A DNA stretch of 64,000 bases from Idiomarina aminovorans. GTDB taxonomy: Bacteria; Pseudomonadota; Gammaproteobacteria; Enterobacterales; Alteromonadaceae. Shown piece after piece: positions 32,080 through 40,281 of this stretch (positions are counted from its first letter, which is position 1; the number at the start of each line of letters is the position of its first letter). The notes beneath the pieces were generated by a model. It ran no database searches. It saw only the letters and a program-made list of their open reading frames with translations, and was not told the origin of the DNA. Position numbers and translations under genes: made by a program. Where the stretch lies: positions 434,001 through 498,000 of the forward strand of contig NZ_JAKNDA010000001.1 in assembly GCF_023155095.1 (NCBI RefSeq), given 5' to 3'.

Positions 32080-33350
32080 AAATCGCCGTTATTGGAAGTG
32101 GAATTGCGGGATTAACCAGTGCTTATTATTTGAGTCGTGAACACCAAGTAAGTGTTTTCGAGAAAAACGATTATATAGGCGGGCATACTAATACCAGCGA
32201 CATCAAAATTAATGGAAATATGTTTGCGGTTGATACAGGGTTTATTGTCTTTAACGATAAAACCTACCCGAGGTTCAAGCGGTTATTGAGCGACTTAAAA
32301 GTTGTCTGGCGTGATACCGAAATGAGTTTTAGTGTACGCGATCCTAAATCTGGTTTAGAGTTCAATGGTCACAATCTGAATACTTTGTTTGCACAACGTA
32401 AAAATCTTTTTAGTGTATCGTTTTACCGGTTATTGCGGGGTATCTTAAAGTTTAACACTGCTGCAAAAAGTGCATTGGAAGGAGATTTAAGTGAACTGGA
32501 TAATGTCACTTTAAATGAATTTTTGATTCAACATGGTATTCCTGACTCGGTTTCCCGGTATTATTTACTGCCTATGGTGTCAGCCATTTGGTCGGCAAGC
32601 CTGGCCGATGCAAAAGACTTCCCGCTTGGCTTCTTTTTACGGTTCTTCGATAACCATGGCTTGCTGAATGTCAGCGACAGACCCCAGTGGCATACGTTAA
32701 TTGGCGGCTCCCGTGCTTACATACCAATGCTTACAGAACCTTTTAAGGAAAATATTAAATTAAACAGTAAGATTGTCGCAATTAAACGTCAAAGTGAACA
32801 AGTCGTGTTAATTTTCAGTAATGGTGAAGAAGCGTATTTTGACGAAGTCATATTGGCTTGTCACAGCGATCAGGCGTTGGCTTTACTCAGTGACGCAACA
32901 GAAGAGGAAAAACAGGTACTCGGAAAAATTAAATATTGTCCGAATGACGTTGTTTTGCATACCGATGAGAACTTGCTTCCGAAAAATCGCAGAGCCTGGG
33001 CAAGCTGGAATTACCTACTGCGCAAGGACGATACTACGGATGCACAGCCGAGTTCAGTCACCTATAATATGAATATATTGCAGGGATTACAGTGCGATAA
33101 AACGGTCTGTGTGACTCTGAATAATACGACCGCGATTGACCCTGAAGAGATTATTCAAACGTTTCGTTATGACCACCCACAATACTCAGTGGATTCTTTA
33201 AAAGCCAGAGCGCAGCGAGAGTTAATTTGTGGAAAAAACAATACTCACTTTGTTGGTGCATACTGGTATAACGGTTTTCATGAAGACGGCGTAAGAAGCG
33301 CTATTGATGTGGTTAATCGGTTTAATACAGTGGCTATTGAAAACTCATGA
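32076..33350 (+). CDS. FAD-dependent amine-oxidase-like oxidoreductase
   Basis: A 424-aa flavoprotein of the COG2907 type. The FAD-binding GSGIAGLTSAYYLS opens the protein, followed by EKNDYIGGHTNT and the C-terminal AYWYNGFHEDGVRSAIDV. Members are almost always next to DUF1365 and Cfa-like genes in ChrR-type regulons, and Rhodobacter relatives act in fatty-acid modification, including methylated furan fatty acids. The exact reaction here is inferred, not shown. Confidence 0.87.
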   Translation: MKIAVIGSGIAGLTSAYYLSREHQVSVFEKNDYIGGHTNTSDIKINGNMFAVDTGFIVFNDKTYPRFKRLLSDLKVVWRDTEMSFSVRDPKSGLEFNGHNLNTLFAQRKNLFSVSFYRLLRGILKFNTAAKSALEGDLSELDNVTLNEFLIQHGIPDSVSRYYLLPMVSAIWSASLADAKDFPLGFFLRFFDNHGLLNVSDRPQWHTLIGGSRAYIPMLTEPFKENIKLNSKIVAIKRQSEQVVLIFSNGEEAYFDEVILACHSDQALALLSDATEEEKQVLGKIKYCPNDVVLHTDENLLPKNRRAWASWNYLLRKDDTTDAQPSSVTYNMNILQGLQCDKTVCVTLNNTTAIDPEEIIQTFRYDHPQYSVDSLKARAQRELICGKNNTHFVGAYWYNGFHEDGVRSAIDVVNRFNTVAIENS

Positions 33351-34069
33351 AAAGTGCCATTTACTGGGGCGATGTTTTTCATGTAAGACATCGGCCCAAG
33401 CACCATGCTTTTAATTACCGTCTCCAACAATGGTGCATCGACTTATCTGAGCTTGAGCAGGTCAGTTCAATCAGCCGGTGGTTATCTTGCGAGGGGTTCG
33501 CACCATTATGGTTTCGTCGTAAAGATTACCTGAAAAATGAACAGGGTAGCTTACAGCAGGCGGCGTTAAGAAAAATGTCGTCGCTTGCCGGTAAAAGCCT
33601 AACTGGCGATGTTCTGTTTGTTGGTAACTTACGCACCTTTGGTATTTTTTTCAGTCCCATTAACTTGTATTTCCTTCGTCAGAACGGCGACGAATACACT
33701 CACATGTTAGCTGAAGTCAGCAATACACCCTGGCTGCAACGGCATTACTACTTAGTTGACCTGTCGGAGAAGTCTCCTGAAACGACTAAACAGTTTCATG
33801 TTTCACCTTTTAATCCGATGGATATGACCTATCACTGGCAGATAGATCCTCCCGGCGACCGTTTAAATATGACTTTGAGTGCTCATCAGCAACAAAAAGA
33901 CTTTGTTGCGGGTATGAAATTAAATCGCTACCCGCTAAACCGTAGTGAAGTTTACCGCGTATTAAGAACAGTACCTGTTATGGCTCTAAAAATTATTGGA
34001 GGCATTTATTGGCAGGCGTTAAAGCTATTTATCAAGCGGGTTCCATTTTACGGAAACCCTGGTAACTAA
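33347..34069 (+). CDS. DUF1365 family protein
   Basis: A 240-aa protein with the family start YWGDVFHVRHRPKHHAFNY and middle region NLRTFGIFFSPINLYFL and EVSNTPWLQRHYYLV. DUF1365 has no established catalytic residues. It is consistently found between the FAD oxidoreductase and Cfa-like genes, as here, so a role in membrane-lipid modification is likely. The start overlaps the previous gene by 4 bp. Confidence 0.87.
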   Translation: MKSAIYWGDVFHVRHRPKHHAFNYRLQQWCIDLSELEQVSSISRWLSCEGFAPLWFRRKDYLKNEQGSLQQAALRKMSSLAGKSLTGDVLFVGNLRTFGIFFSPINLYFLRQNGDEYTHMLAEVSNTPWLQRHYYLVDLSEKSPETTKQFHVSPFNPMDMTYHWQIDPPGDRLNMTLSAHQQQKDFVAGMKLNRYPLNRSEVYRVLRTVPVMALKIIGGIYWQALKLFIKRVPFYGNPGN

Positions 34070-34090
34070 AATAATCAGAAGGCAGTTTGT

Positions 34091-35329
34091 ATGTCCAGTG
34101 GTGAAACAACTATGGTAGCGCCTATTCAGTATGGTGTATTGGATAAGCTTTTTCGTACTATTGCGTTTAAACTATTAGCCCATCTGCAATATGGGCGATT
34201 GACGATAAAAGAAAAAGGTACGTTAATCGAAACTTTCGGGCATTCCGATAAAGAGCTGGACGCTGAAATTGATGTAAAAGATCCCTGCTTTTATCGTCGC
34301 TTGGTAACCGGCGGTAGTATCGGCGCAGCCGAGCTTTATATTGATAAGCACTGGGACAGCCCGGATTTAACCTCGGTTATTCGTGTTTTCGCGCGAAACC
34401 TGCCGGCTTTAGACAAGCTGGAAACCCGCCTTGCCTGGTTAACTTTTCCATTTAATAAATACCAGCACTGGAGTAACCGTAACCATAAAGGTCAGGCAAA
34501 AAAGAATATTTCGGCGCACTATGACCTTGGCAATGAGCTTTATACCCGGTTTCTCGATAATGCAATGCAGTATTCAAGTGGCCTATTTAAAGCTCCGGCA
34601 GATTCACTGGAGCAAGCTCAGATTAATAAAATGCAGCGGCTGTGTGATTCGCTTGATTTAACAACCGAAGATCATCTATTAGAAATAGGCACAGGCTGGG
34701 GTGGCCTGGCAATTTATGCCGCAGAACATTATGGTTGCCGGGTTACAACAACGACAATTTCTGATGAGCAGTTCGAGTACGCTAAAAAACAAGTTGAAGC
34801 TGCCGGCCTGTCAGACAAAGTCGAACTGCTAAAACGTGATTATCGTGACTTAGAAGGGCAGTACGATAAGCTGGTCTCTGTGGAAATGATTGAGGCGGTA
34901 GGAAAAGAATACTTACCGACCTTTTTTAAGACCTGTAATAAGCTACTGAAAGAAGACGGTAGAATGTCACTGCAGGCTATTACCATAGCCGATCAGAGAG
35001 CCAAGTCTTACGCTCGTTCGGTTGATTTTATTCAAAAACATATATTTCCGGGTGGCTTTCTTCCTTCTTTAAGCCAAATGACTCAGTTGTTTACGCGTTA
35101 CACCGACTTAATTGTGCGGGATGTTCATGATTTTGGTCTCAGTTACGCCAAAACGTTAAGAGCGTGGGAGCAGCGTTTTAACGCTAAGCAGCAAGAGCTT
35201 GAGGAGCTTGGCTACGATGAACGTTTCTCTAGGTTATGGAACTATTATTTCAGCTATTGTGAGGGTGGCTTTCTGGAGCAACGAGTGTCCGTTGTTCAGG
35301 TTACCGCTAGCAAATCGCAGGCTTACTGA
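34091..35329 (+). CDS. Cyclopropane-fatty-acyl-phospholipid synthase family methyltransferase
   Basis: A 412-aa SAM-dependent enzyme that methylates unsaturated acyl chains of phospholipids. Motifs: HYDLGNELYTRFLDNAMQYSSG, the SAM site LEIGTGWGGLAIYAAEHYG, SVEMIEAVG, and the C-terminal FGLSYAKTLRAWEQRF and FSYCEGGF. It could be a true Cfa or a UfaM-like methylase of furan fatty-acid synthesis; the operon partners favour the stress-linked form. It acts at the inner face of the membrane. Confidence 0.9.
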   Translation: MSSGETTMVAPIQYGVLDKLFRTIAFKLLAHLQYGRLTIKEKGTLIETFGHSDKELDAEIDVKDPCFYRRLVTGGSIGAAELYIDKHWDSPDLTSVIRVFARNLPALDKLETRLAWLTFPFNKYQHWSNRNHKGQAKKNISAHYDLGNELYTRFLDNAMQYSSGLFKAPADSLEQAQINKMQRLCDSLDLTTEDHLLEIGTGWGGLAIYAAEHYGCRVTTTTISDEQFEYAKKQVEAAGLSDKVELLKRDYRDLEGQYDKLVSVEMIEAVGKEYLPTFFKTCNKLLKEDGRMSLQAITIADQRAKSYARSVDFIQKHIFPGGFLPSLSQMTQLFTRYTDLIVRDVHDFGLSYAKTLRAWEQRFNAKQQELEELGYDERFSRLWNYYFSYCEGGFLEQRVSVVQVTASKSQAY

Positions 35330-35829
35330 TGACTTCTATCCAGCATAAAATTGTCAGTTTTGTTCTGTTCAATGCATTGTGGTTGAGTGCAGTATGGGGC
35401 CGCGAACACTATATTGTGCTTAGTGGTGTTTTATTGGTCTTGCAGTTTTTTTACAGTATTGCCGTGGCCAAAGTCAGCTGGACCTTAATATTACGCTTGT
35501 TTGCCGTAGGCTTGTTGTTAGAGGCTATTGTCATCAGTCTGGGATTTATCGACTTTACCGGCGGATATTTTCCTTTGTGGTTGGTCATGCTTTGGCTGGG
35601 CTTTTCATCGATGGCTCCAGTGGCATTAGACTGGCTAGCGCCTAAACCTGTTTTTGCGGTACTGCTTGGGGCTATATCCGGCCCGATCAGTTACGTTGCA
35701 GGTATAAAACTGAATGCCGCGACTATTGACTCAATGCCGATAGTCGTAGCCAGTTATGTAGTGGTTTGGGGTTTAATGATGGCCTATTTTGTCTTTTCCA
35801 TGTCCACTAAGAGGCAGCGGGGAGTGTAG
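35329..35829 (+). CDS. DUF2878 inner-membrane protein
   Basis: A 166-aa protein with about five membrane helices and almost no soluble part. The pattern and position just after a cfa-like gene match DUF2878. It may be a membrane partner of the lipid-modifying enzymes; no mechanism is known. Its ATG overlaps the cfa stop by 1 bp. Confidence 0.75.
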   Translation: MTSIQHKIVSFVLFNALWLSAVWGREHYIVLSGVLLVLQFFYSIAVAKVSWTLILRLFAVGLLLEAIVISLGFIDFTGGYFPLWLVMLWLGFSSMAPVALDWLAPKPVFAVLLGAISGPISYVAGIKLNAATIDSMPIVVASYVVVWGLMMAYFVFSMSTKRQRGV

Positions 35830-35833
35830 ATTT

Positions 35834-36340
35834 ATGCGGTATATTTTAACTGTTGTTCTTGCACTTTTTAGCCTGAATTTATTGGCTGCTGACTGCACAA
35901 CTTCAGTACCCGAAAAGTTCAAAAGGGTAGGTGAAACCAGGCTCAGTGTCTATTTCTGGGATGTGTACGATGCGACGCTTTATAGCCCGTCCGGCACTTA
36001 CAAAAAAGAAGAACGCCAGGCGCTGTTACTTGAATACCTGCGCGATATCAAAGCAAAAGACTTAATTGAAACCACAGAAGAGGAATGGCAGAAATTAGGC
36101 CTTAACAGCGACAATCATGCAAAGTGGCTGGCAAAGCTTGATTCTATCTGGCCGGATATTGAAGAGGGCGACTGTCTGTTATTAGTTGAAAAGTCTGATG
36201 GGACGGCTGCTTTTTATCAGGGTGATAAGTTATTGGGCGAGGTTGAAGATAAACACTTCACTGAGCAGTTTTTGGCAATTTGGTTGTCAGAAAAAAGTCG
36301 TTTTGAATCTGAACGAAAAGCGTTAATTGGAGAGAAATAA
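35834..36340 (+). CDS. Secreted chalcone-isomerase-like protein
   Basis: A 168-aa protein with a signal peptide (MRYILTVVLALFSLNLLAA). The mature part has the pattern of bacterial chalcone-isomerase-like proteins: FKRVGETRLSVYFWDVYDATLYSPSG, a Glu-rich helix, and DKHFTEQFLAIWLSE. Bacterial members bind fatty acids or are of unknown function. The start ATG at 35834 follows GGAG; the longer frame lies inside the previous gene. The next gene begins 1 bp after its stop. Confidence 0.8.
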   Translation: MRYILTVVLALFSLNLLAADCTTSVPEKFKRVGETRLSVYFWDVYDATLYSPSGTYKKEERQALLLEYLRDIKAKDLIETTEEEWQKLGLNSDNHAKWLAKLDSIWPDIEEGDCLLLVEKSDGTAAFYQGDKLLGEVEDKHFTEQFLAIWLSEKSRFESERKALIGEK

Positions 36341-36341
36341 A

Positions 36342-36869
36342 ATGCAGGCTTTAAAGGTTTTAGGGTTTATCGCTTTATTCAGTTTACTGTCAGCGTGCTC
36401 AACCGGAATCGATGCTTATAAGTCACAAAAACCGGAACTCAAACTTGAAGAGTTTTTCAATGGTGAACTCGTTGCTTACGGTATGGTTCAGGATTATAGC
36501 GGCGAAGTGATTGAACGGTTTGAAGTGACGATGACAGGAACCTGGGATGGAAATGAAGGCGTTTTAGATGAACACTTTACTTACGCCGATGGACGCGAAC
36601 AACAGCGAATCTGGCACATCAAAAAAACAGGGCCTAATAGCTATGAAGGCCGTGCAGACGACGTTGAGGGTGTAGCGAAGGGAACCACTGCCGGAAATGT
36701 GCTTAACTGGGAATACCAGTTAGAGGTTGAAGTGGACGGCGAGCCTTTGGTGTTAACGCTGGATGACTGGCTGTATCTTATTGATGAGAACAATATGATC
36801 AATCGCACTGATATGTCTAAATGGGGTTTACCGGTTGGTGAGATAACGCTTTATATCGGTAAGAAATAA
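36342..36869 (+). CDS. DUF3833 lipoprotein
   Basis: A 175-aa lipoprotein (lipobox LSAC, Cys at 19). The mature part is beta-rich (GMVQDYSGEVIERFEVTMTGTW, LDDWLYLIDENNMINRTDMSKWG), as in DUF3833 and the lipocalin-like fold. It is the last gene of the operon that starts near the photolyase and is probably envelope-located with the chalcone-isomerase-like protein. The start at 36342 has GGAG upstream. Confidence 0.82.
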   Translation: MQALKVLGFIALFSLLSACSTGIDAYKSQKPELKLEEFFNGELVAYGMVQDYSGEVIERFEVTMTGTWDGNEGVLDEHFTYADGREQQRIWHIKKTGPNSYEGRADDVEGVAKGTTAGNVLNWEYQLEVEVDGEPLVLTLDDWLYLIDENNMINRTDMSKWGLPVGEITLYIGKK

Positions 36870-36952
36870 ATATCAAGAATCTCTGTCAGCGACCGATAAT
36901 ATCAGTATAATCCTGGTATTGGTAAACCGTTAAAAGGTTTAGGGAAGCAGCA

Positions 36953-37210
36953 GTGGCGACTAATTATCCGACATTTTCTTATAACAATCCCCGTATACAA
37001 GGGCAGACGGTTTTTATTAAACGAGGTCCGCATCAGGGAAAGCTAGGAATAATAGCAAAATCAATGGATAGTGAGCGTTTTCTGATTTCTCAGGCCGACT
37101 TTGGCTCTGAACAGGTTATTTTTAAACGTAGTGACTTTCTGGTACATCGGTATCGTAAAATTAGAATACCCATTGATCGTGTTGCGGGTAAAAATCCTGA
37201 TGTTTTATAA
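36953..37210 (+). CDS. Small protein with KOW-like motif, unknown function
   Basis: An 85-aa basic protein starting at GTG 36953 with AGGGAAG upstream. Residues 19-38 (TVFIKRGPHQGKLGIIAKS) resemble a KOW turn as found in NusG and ribosomal proteins, suggesting RNA or ribosome binding, but this is weak. It is a single-gene unit closed by a strong terminator. Family not recognised. Confidence 0.6.
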   Translation: MATNYPTFSYNNPRIQGQTVFIKRGPHQGKLGIIAKSMDSERFLISQADFGSEQVIFKRSDFLVHRYRKIRIPIDRVAGKNPDVL

Positions 37211-37212
37211 GT

Positions 37213-37239
37213 AAAAAGCGACCGGTTGGTCGCTTTTTT
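37213..37239 (+). terminator. Terminator after the KOW-like gene
   Basis: AAAAAGCGACC-GGTT-GGTCGCTTTTT: an 11-bp perfect stem running into T6. The A-run on the other side lets it serve the convergent gene as well. Confidence 0.88.
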
Positions 37240-37255
37240 GGTTATTACTGACTGA

Positions 37256-37630
37256 TTACACGCTGCCTCTGGGCAGTCGGCAGTCACTTCCTTTATTTTC
37301 TAATTTCTGTTTCCATAACTCTTTTGCCGTTAAACCGCCGGAGCTGGACTTTTTAGCTGAGGACTTCTTAGCTGCCGGTTTCTTAGCCCTCGATTTTTCT
37401 GCCGTCGGCTTTTTAGGTTCCGCGCTTTTAGTCTCAGACTTTTTCGGCGCTGCTTTCTTTTCCTTACCGAGAGCCTTTGTTTCGTCAGCTAGCTGCGTCA
37501 GACGGACATTTTTGCCGCCATCAACACTGTACCAGCCGTTGCTACTTTCAATTTTAGGTTTTTTACCGTGAGCCTTTTGATAAGCCTCGGTATATTCCGC
37601 AAGTACCTTTTCTTTATCCAGATTGCTCAT
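37256..37630 (-). CDS. Lysine-rich protein with histone H1-like tail
   Basis: A 124-aa protein. Residues 1-55 form a small helical domain (AEYTEAYQKAHGKKPKIESSNGWYSVDGG), residues 56-96 are a low-complexity K/A/P/S segment with repeats such as AKKPAAKKSSAKKSS, and the end is GLTAKELWKQKLEN. The tail resembles bacterial histone H1-like proteins and suggests nucleic-acid binding. A single gene; function not known. Confidence 0.65.
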   Translation of the reverse strand: MSNLDKEKVLAEYTEAYQKAHGKKPKIESSNGWYSVDGGKNVRLTQLADETKALGKEKKAAPKKSETKSAEPKKPTAEKSRAKKPAAKKSSAKKSSSGGLTAKELWKQKLENKGSDCRLPRGSV

Positions 37631-37767
37631 TCAAATGTTCCTTTATTCAAGGTTGGGTTAAATATTTGTATAAAAATACTTCACTCTTTGTTTATACCGT
37701 TTTTTCGGATTATTGTCTAATTTCGGGTAAACTGCAGCTATTTAGACAGTTATTTTTGGTTTTCAAT

Positions 37768-38529
37768 ATGTCGATAGGTACGAACGAGTTACTGAGTTAT
37801 CTGAATCAACTTCTGAACAGCAAAGACATTAAAGATTATTGTCCTAATGGACTTCAGGTGGAAGGCAAACCGGAAATACAAAGAGTTGTTAGCGGTGTCA
37901 CTGCCTGCCAGGCCTTAGTTGACAGAGCTGCCGATGAAAAGGCGGACGCGATATTAGTTCATCATGGGTATTTTTGGAAAGGCGAACCTGCCGAAGTTGT
38001 CGGCATGAAGAAAAGGCGCTTACAGCAATTGTTAAAGCATGACATTAATTTATTCGCTTATCATTTGCCGCTTGATGTTCACCCCGAGCTTGGTAATAAC
38101 GCTCAGCTGGCTAAACTGATGGGCTGGCAATTTGAAGGTGCTGTGGAGCCATCTGATCCTGCTTGCCCGTTAGTAACTGGACGTTTAACTGAACCGATGT
38201 CTTGTGAAGATTTTTCCAGCCTGTTAGAGCAACGTTTGCAACGCCGTTTAGTTTGCCGGGTCGATGGTTTAAACGATATTAAGAGAGTCGCCTGGTGCAC
38301 CGGCGGTGGACAAGGTTTTATTGACAGAGCGGCTCAGTTAGGTGTGGATGCTTTTATTACCGGAGAGGTCTCTGAACCAACCATTCACAGTGCCCGCGAG
38401 CAGGGTATAGCATTTTTTGCGGCGGGTCATCATGCCACTGAGCGTTATGGCGCCAAAGCATTAGGTGAGCATTTGGCAAGTCATTTCGGGCTTGATGTTC
38501 AATTCATTGATATTGATAGTCCGGCCTAA
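37768..38529 (+). CDS. Nif3-like dinuclear metal-centre protein
   Basis: A 253-aa cytoplasmic protein of the Nif3/YbgI family with metal ligands in LVHHGYFWKGEP and FAAGHHATERYG. It is often annotated as GTP cyclohydrolase I type 2, but the activity is not established. The ATG at 37768 is used, since family members start MSIGTNELLSYLNQLL-like; 34 extra in-frame residues upstream are hydrophobic and unlikely. Its stop overlaps the cmoM start by 1 bp. Confidence 0.9.
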   Translation: MSIGTNELLSYLNQLLNSKDIKDYCPNGLQVEGKPEIQRVVSGVTACQALVDRAADEKADAILVHHGYFWKGEPAEVVGMKKRRLQQLLKHDINLFAYHLPLDVHPELGNNAQLAKLMGWQFEGAVEPSDPACPLVTGRLTEPMSCEDFSSLLEQRLQRRLVCRVDGLNDIKRVAWCTGGGQGFIDRAAQLGVDAFITGEVSEPTIHSAREQGIAFFAAGHHATERYGAKALGEHLASHFGLDVQFIDIDSPA

Positions 38530-39335
38530 TGACAAAGAAACGTTCGATGAATAAAAAGAAACAAGAACGCGGCGACTTTAGCGGTATCAGTCAAAAATTC
38601 TCTAAATCAATTTACGACACCAGTAAAGGTCAACTGCGTATAGAGGTGCTTAAACGCGATTTAGCCCCATTATTAGCCAGTGAACCGTGTTCAGTGTTAG
38701 ATGTAGGGGCTGGGTTAGGCCAGGTGAATCAATGGTTTCAGGAGAACGGGTTTGTAGTCGTGCATTCCGACCTCTCATCTGAAATGGTTGAAGAGGCAGA
38801 GCGTCGACATGCTGCTGCTGGCGTGAATCAGCAATGTCAGTATATTTCGGCAAGCTTAACTGATCTGGTTAACCAAAAACCATTGACTCAGTACGATATT
38901 GTTCTTTGTCATGCCGTACTGGAGTGGTTACCCGACACTGAGCTGGCTATTGAACAGTTGGCATCACTATTAAAACCTGGCGGTAAACTTTCGTTAATGT
39001 TCTATAACCAACATGCCAAATTGTTTGCTAATGCCATTTATGGAAACTTTGACTACATTGAGCGCGGCTTGAACGTTAAGAAAACGGTGCGCTTAAGTCC
39101 GGGGAACCCGGCGGTACCAGAGCACGTCGAGGATTGGTTGCAGCAACAGCGGTTAATGATAAAACAAAAAACCGGTGTTCGGTGTTTCCATGACTATTTG
39201 CGTAATTTGGATGACCAGCAGCGATTCGATGAATTGCTTGCGCTGGAGATGAAATATAACCAGATGTCACCTTATCGGGAACTTGGACGCTATCAGCACT
39301 GGCTTATTGAAAAACAAAACGCTAAGAAGGAGTGA
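38529..39335 (+). CDS. cmoM: tRNA 5-carboxymethoxyuridine methyltransferase CmoM
   Basis: A SAM-dependent enzyme that methylates cmo5U34 to mcmo5U34 in several tRNAs. The 268-aa protein matches E. coli CmoM (SmtA) in ISQKFSKSIYDTSKGQLRIEVL, SAM motif VLDVGAGLGQV, LCHAVLEWL, LSLMFYNQHAKLFANAIYGNFDYI and KTGVRCFHDYLR. It has a short basic N-terminal extension. It overlaps the previous gene by 1 bp and the next frame closely, so it is part of a three-gene operon. Confidence 0.92.
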   Translation: MTKKRSMNKKKQERGDFSGISQKFSKSIYDTSKGQLRIEVLKRDLAPLLASEPCSVLDVGAGLGQVNQWFQENGFVVVHSDLSSEMVEEAERRHAAAGVNQQCQYISASLTDLVNQKPLTQYDIVLCHAVLEWLPDTELAIEQLASLLKPGGKLSLMFYNQHAKLFANAIYGNFDYIERGLNVKKTVRLSPGNPAVPEHVEDWLQQQRLMIKQKTGVRCFHDYLRNLDDQQRFDELLALEMKYNQMSPYRELGRYQHWLIEKQNAKKE

Positions 39336-39337
39336 TT

Positions 39338-40207
39338 ATGGGAAAGCGGTGTGCATTTATTGGCCTGGGAGTCATGGGTTATCCAATGGCAGGGCACTTA
39401 CAACAAGCGGGTCATCAGGTAAAGGTTTTTAACCGCACTCAGAGTAAGGCTAAGAAATGGGTCAGTGAATTTTCAGGAAGTTATGCCGGAACTCCCGCGG
39501 AAGCGGTCAAGACCGCCGAATTTGTGATGGTCTGTGTTGGTAATGATGACGATGTTCGCAGTGTTTTTTATGGCGATGAAGGTTTATTAGCTGAACTCAG
39601 TCCAGGCGCAGTGGTTATTGACCACACGACGGCTTCAGCAGAATTGGCAAAAGAGCTCGGTCATGCAGTAAAAGAAAAACAGGGCACTTTTCTTGATGCG
39701 CCGGTATCGGGCGGTCAGGCCGGAGCAGAAAACGGTGTATTGACGGCTATGGTTGGTGGTGAACCGAAAACGTTCGAAGTTGCAGATGAACTGTTTCAAT
39801 GTTTTGCAAAAACGCGACAATTGATGGGGCCTGTCGGCAGTGGGCAACTGGCAAAAATGGTTAATCAAATTTGTATTGCCGGCGTGCTTCAGGGGTTGTC
39901 GGAAGGACTTCAACTGGCACGTAAAGTTGGATTGGATCCCGACAAGCTTGTCTCCGCAATTAGTCAGGGAGCTGCCGGGTCATGGCAAATGGAAAATCGC
40001 TATCAAACTATGTGGGATGGTCATTATGAACATGGTTTTGCGGTCGACTGGATGCGAAAAGATCTTAAAATTGCGTTAGCGGAGGCTGACCGTCAAGGGG
40101 TTTCTTTACCAGCTACAGCACTGATTGATCAGTTTTATGCGGATGTTCAGAACATGGGCGGTAACCGCTGGGATACATCGAGTTTATTAGCTCGGTTGGA
40201 GAAGTGA
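39338..40207 (+). CDS. NAD(P)-dependent beta-hydroxyacid dehydrogenase
   Basis: A 289-aa member of the 3-hydroxyisobutyrate dehydrogenase/GarR family. It has an N-terminal Rossmann site (FIGLGVMGYPMAGHLQQAGH), DAPVSGGQAGAENG, and the catalytic Lys in GSGQLAKMVNQ. The substrate may be 3-hydroxyisobutyrate, tartronate semialdehyde or succinic semialdehyde; the context does not decide. The ATG at 39338 has AAGGAG five bases upstream. Last gene before a terminator. Confidence 0.88.
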   Translation: MGKRCAFIGLGVMGYPMAGHLQQAGHQVKVFNRTQSKAKKWVSEFSGSYAGTPAEAVKTAEFVMVCVGNDDDVRSVFYGDEGLLAELSPGAVVIDHTTASAELAKELGHAVKEKQGTFLDAPVSGGQAGAENGVLTAMVGGEPKTFEVADELFQCFAKTRQLMGPVGSGQLAKMVNQICIAGVLQGLSEGLQLARKVGLDPDKLVSAISQGAAGSWQMENRYQTMWDGHYEHGFAVDWMRKDLKIALAEADRQGVSLPATALIDQFYADVQNMGGNRWDTSSLLARLEK

Positions 40208-40225
40208 GTTAGCCTTGTAGTAACA

Positions 40226-40260
40226 ACAAAGACGGAGGCATTAAATGCCTCCGTCTTTGT
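40226..40260. terminator. Bidirectional terminator
   Basis: A perfect 15-bp stem ACAAAGACGGAGGCA / TGCCTCCGTCTTTGT with loop TTAAA. It lies between two convergent genes and has A/T-rich flanks on both sides. Confidence 0.85.
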
Positions 40261-40281
40261 TTGTTCAGCTAAGTATAAAAC

